6,283 bases of DNA, from the NCBI GenBank assembly GCA_035516895.1, contig DATIZY010000155.1, positions 1 to 6,283 on the forward strand, in the 5' to 3' direction. The notes under the pieces were generated by a model, which did not search any database, was not told the origin of the DNA, and saw nothing but the letters and a program-made list of their open reading frames with translations. This DNA is from Gp7-AA10 sp035516895 (lineage in GTDB: Bacteria; Acidobacteriota; Thermoanaerobaculia; Gp7-AA8). Numbering within the stretch: position 1 is the stretch's first letter; each line of letters begins with the position of its first letter. The translations under genes were made by a program, and so were the position numbers. This document shows, in pieces, positions 6,254-6,283 of this stretch.

Positions 6254-6283
6254 GTGAAGGCTCAAGTCCGGAGCGAAGGCTCA
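6242..6283 (+). repeat. 19-base tandem repeat across the preA stop codon, continuing past the window edge
   Basis: Unit 1 (6242-6260) is ctcaagtcctgagtgaagg and unit 2 (6261-6279) is ctcaagtccggagcgaagg. They differ at two positions, and ctca (6280-6283) begins a possible third unit at the edge. Unit 1 encodes the last residues LKS and the TGA stop; at the matching place unit 2 has GGA. Each unit can form a small stem (for example gagc/gctc around gaag, 6271-6282). Because 19 is not a multiple of three, successive units are read in different frames. Confidence 0.75.

Noticed and set aside
1..6283. Search for RNA genes, CRISPR arrays, insertion sequences, toxin-antitoxin or defence genes
   Set aside because: I saw no tRNA-like cloverleaf, spaced direct-repeat array, transposase motif or small paired ORFs; nearly all of the window is accounted for by four ordinary genes.

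Overview
The window is GC-rich bacterial chromosome (third codon positions are mostly G or C) with four protein-coding genes and short gaps. The two central genes carry Sec signal peptides. The mix of a secreted neprilysin-type M13 peptidase, a secreted beta-lactamase-fold serine hydrolase with a DUF3471-like tail, and amino-acid and pyrimidine catabolic enzymes would fit a free-living heterotroph such as an Acidobacteriota or a similar GC-rich soil or sediment lineage. That placement is inference; no rRNA or other taxonomic marker is present.

Layout from left to right. A glutamate dehydrogenase (+) is cut off at its 5' end by the window edge and ends at 1051. A 158-base convergent gap (1052-1209) holds a GC-rich hairpin. 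A serine hydrolase of the PBP/class C beta-lactamase fold (-, 1210-2715) follows. It lies 72 bases downstream of an M13 zinc endopeptidase gene (-, 2788-4911) on the same strand, so the two may share a transcript. A 217-base divergent gap (4912-5128) holds two hairpins, one of them REP-like, and weak promoter-like sites. It separates the peptidase from a PreA-type FMN-dependent dihydropyrimidine dehydrogenase subunit (+, 5129-6253). A 19-base tandem repeat covers the preA stop codon and runs off the right edge.

How the genes relate. The two minus-strand products probably act outside the cytoplasmic membrane, the M13 enzyme on peptides and the serine hydrolase on an unknown ester, peptide or amide. 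The two plus-strand products are cytoplasmic and linked only by general nitrogen metabolism: glutamate deamination/amination, and pyrimidine reduction or oxidation. The four genes do not form an obvious dedicated pathway.

I see no mobile element, CRISPR array, RNA gene, defence system or phage gene. The points most worth a second look are the missing ferredoxin domain of PreA, the tandem repeat at its stop codon, and the hairpin elements in the divergent gap. I did not find a convincing new system.
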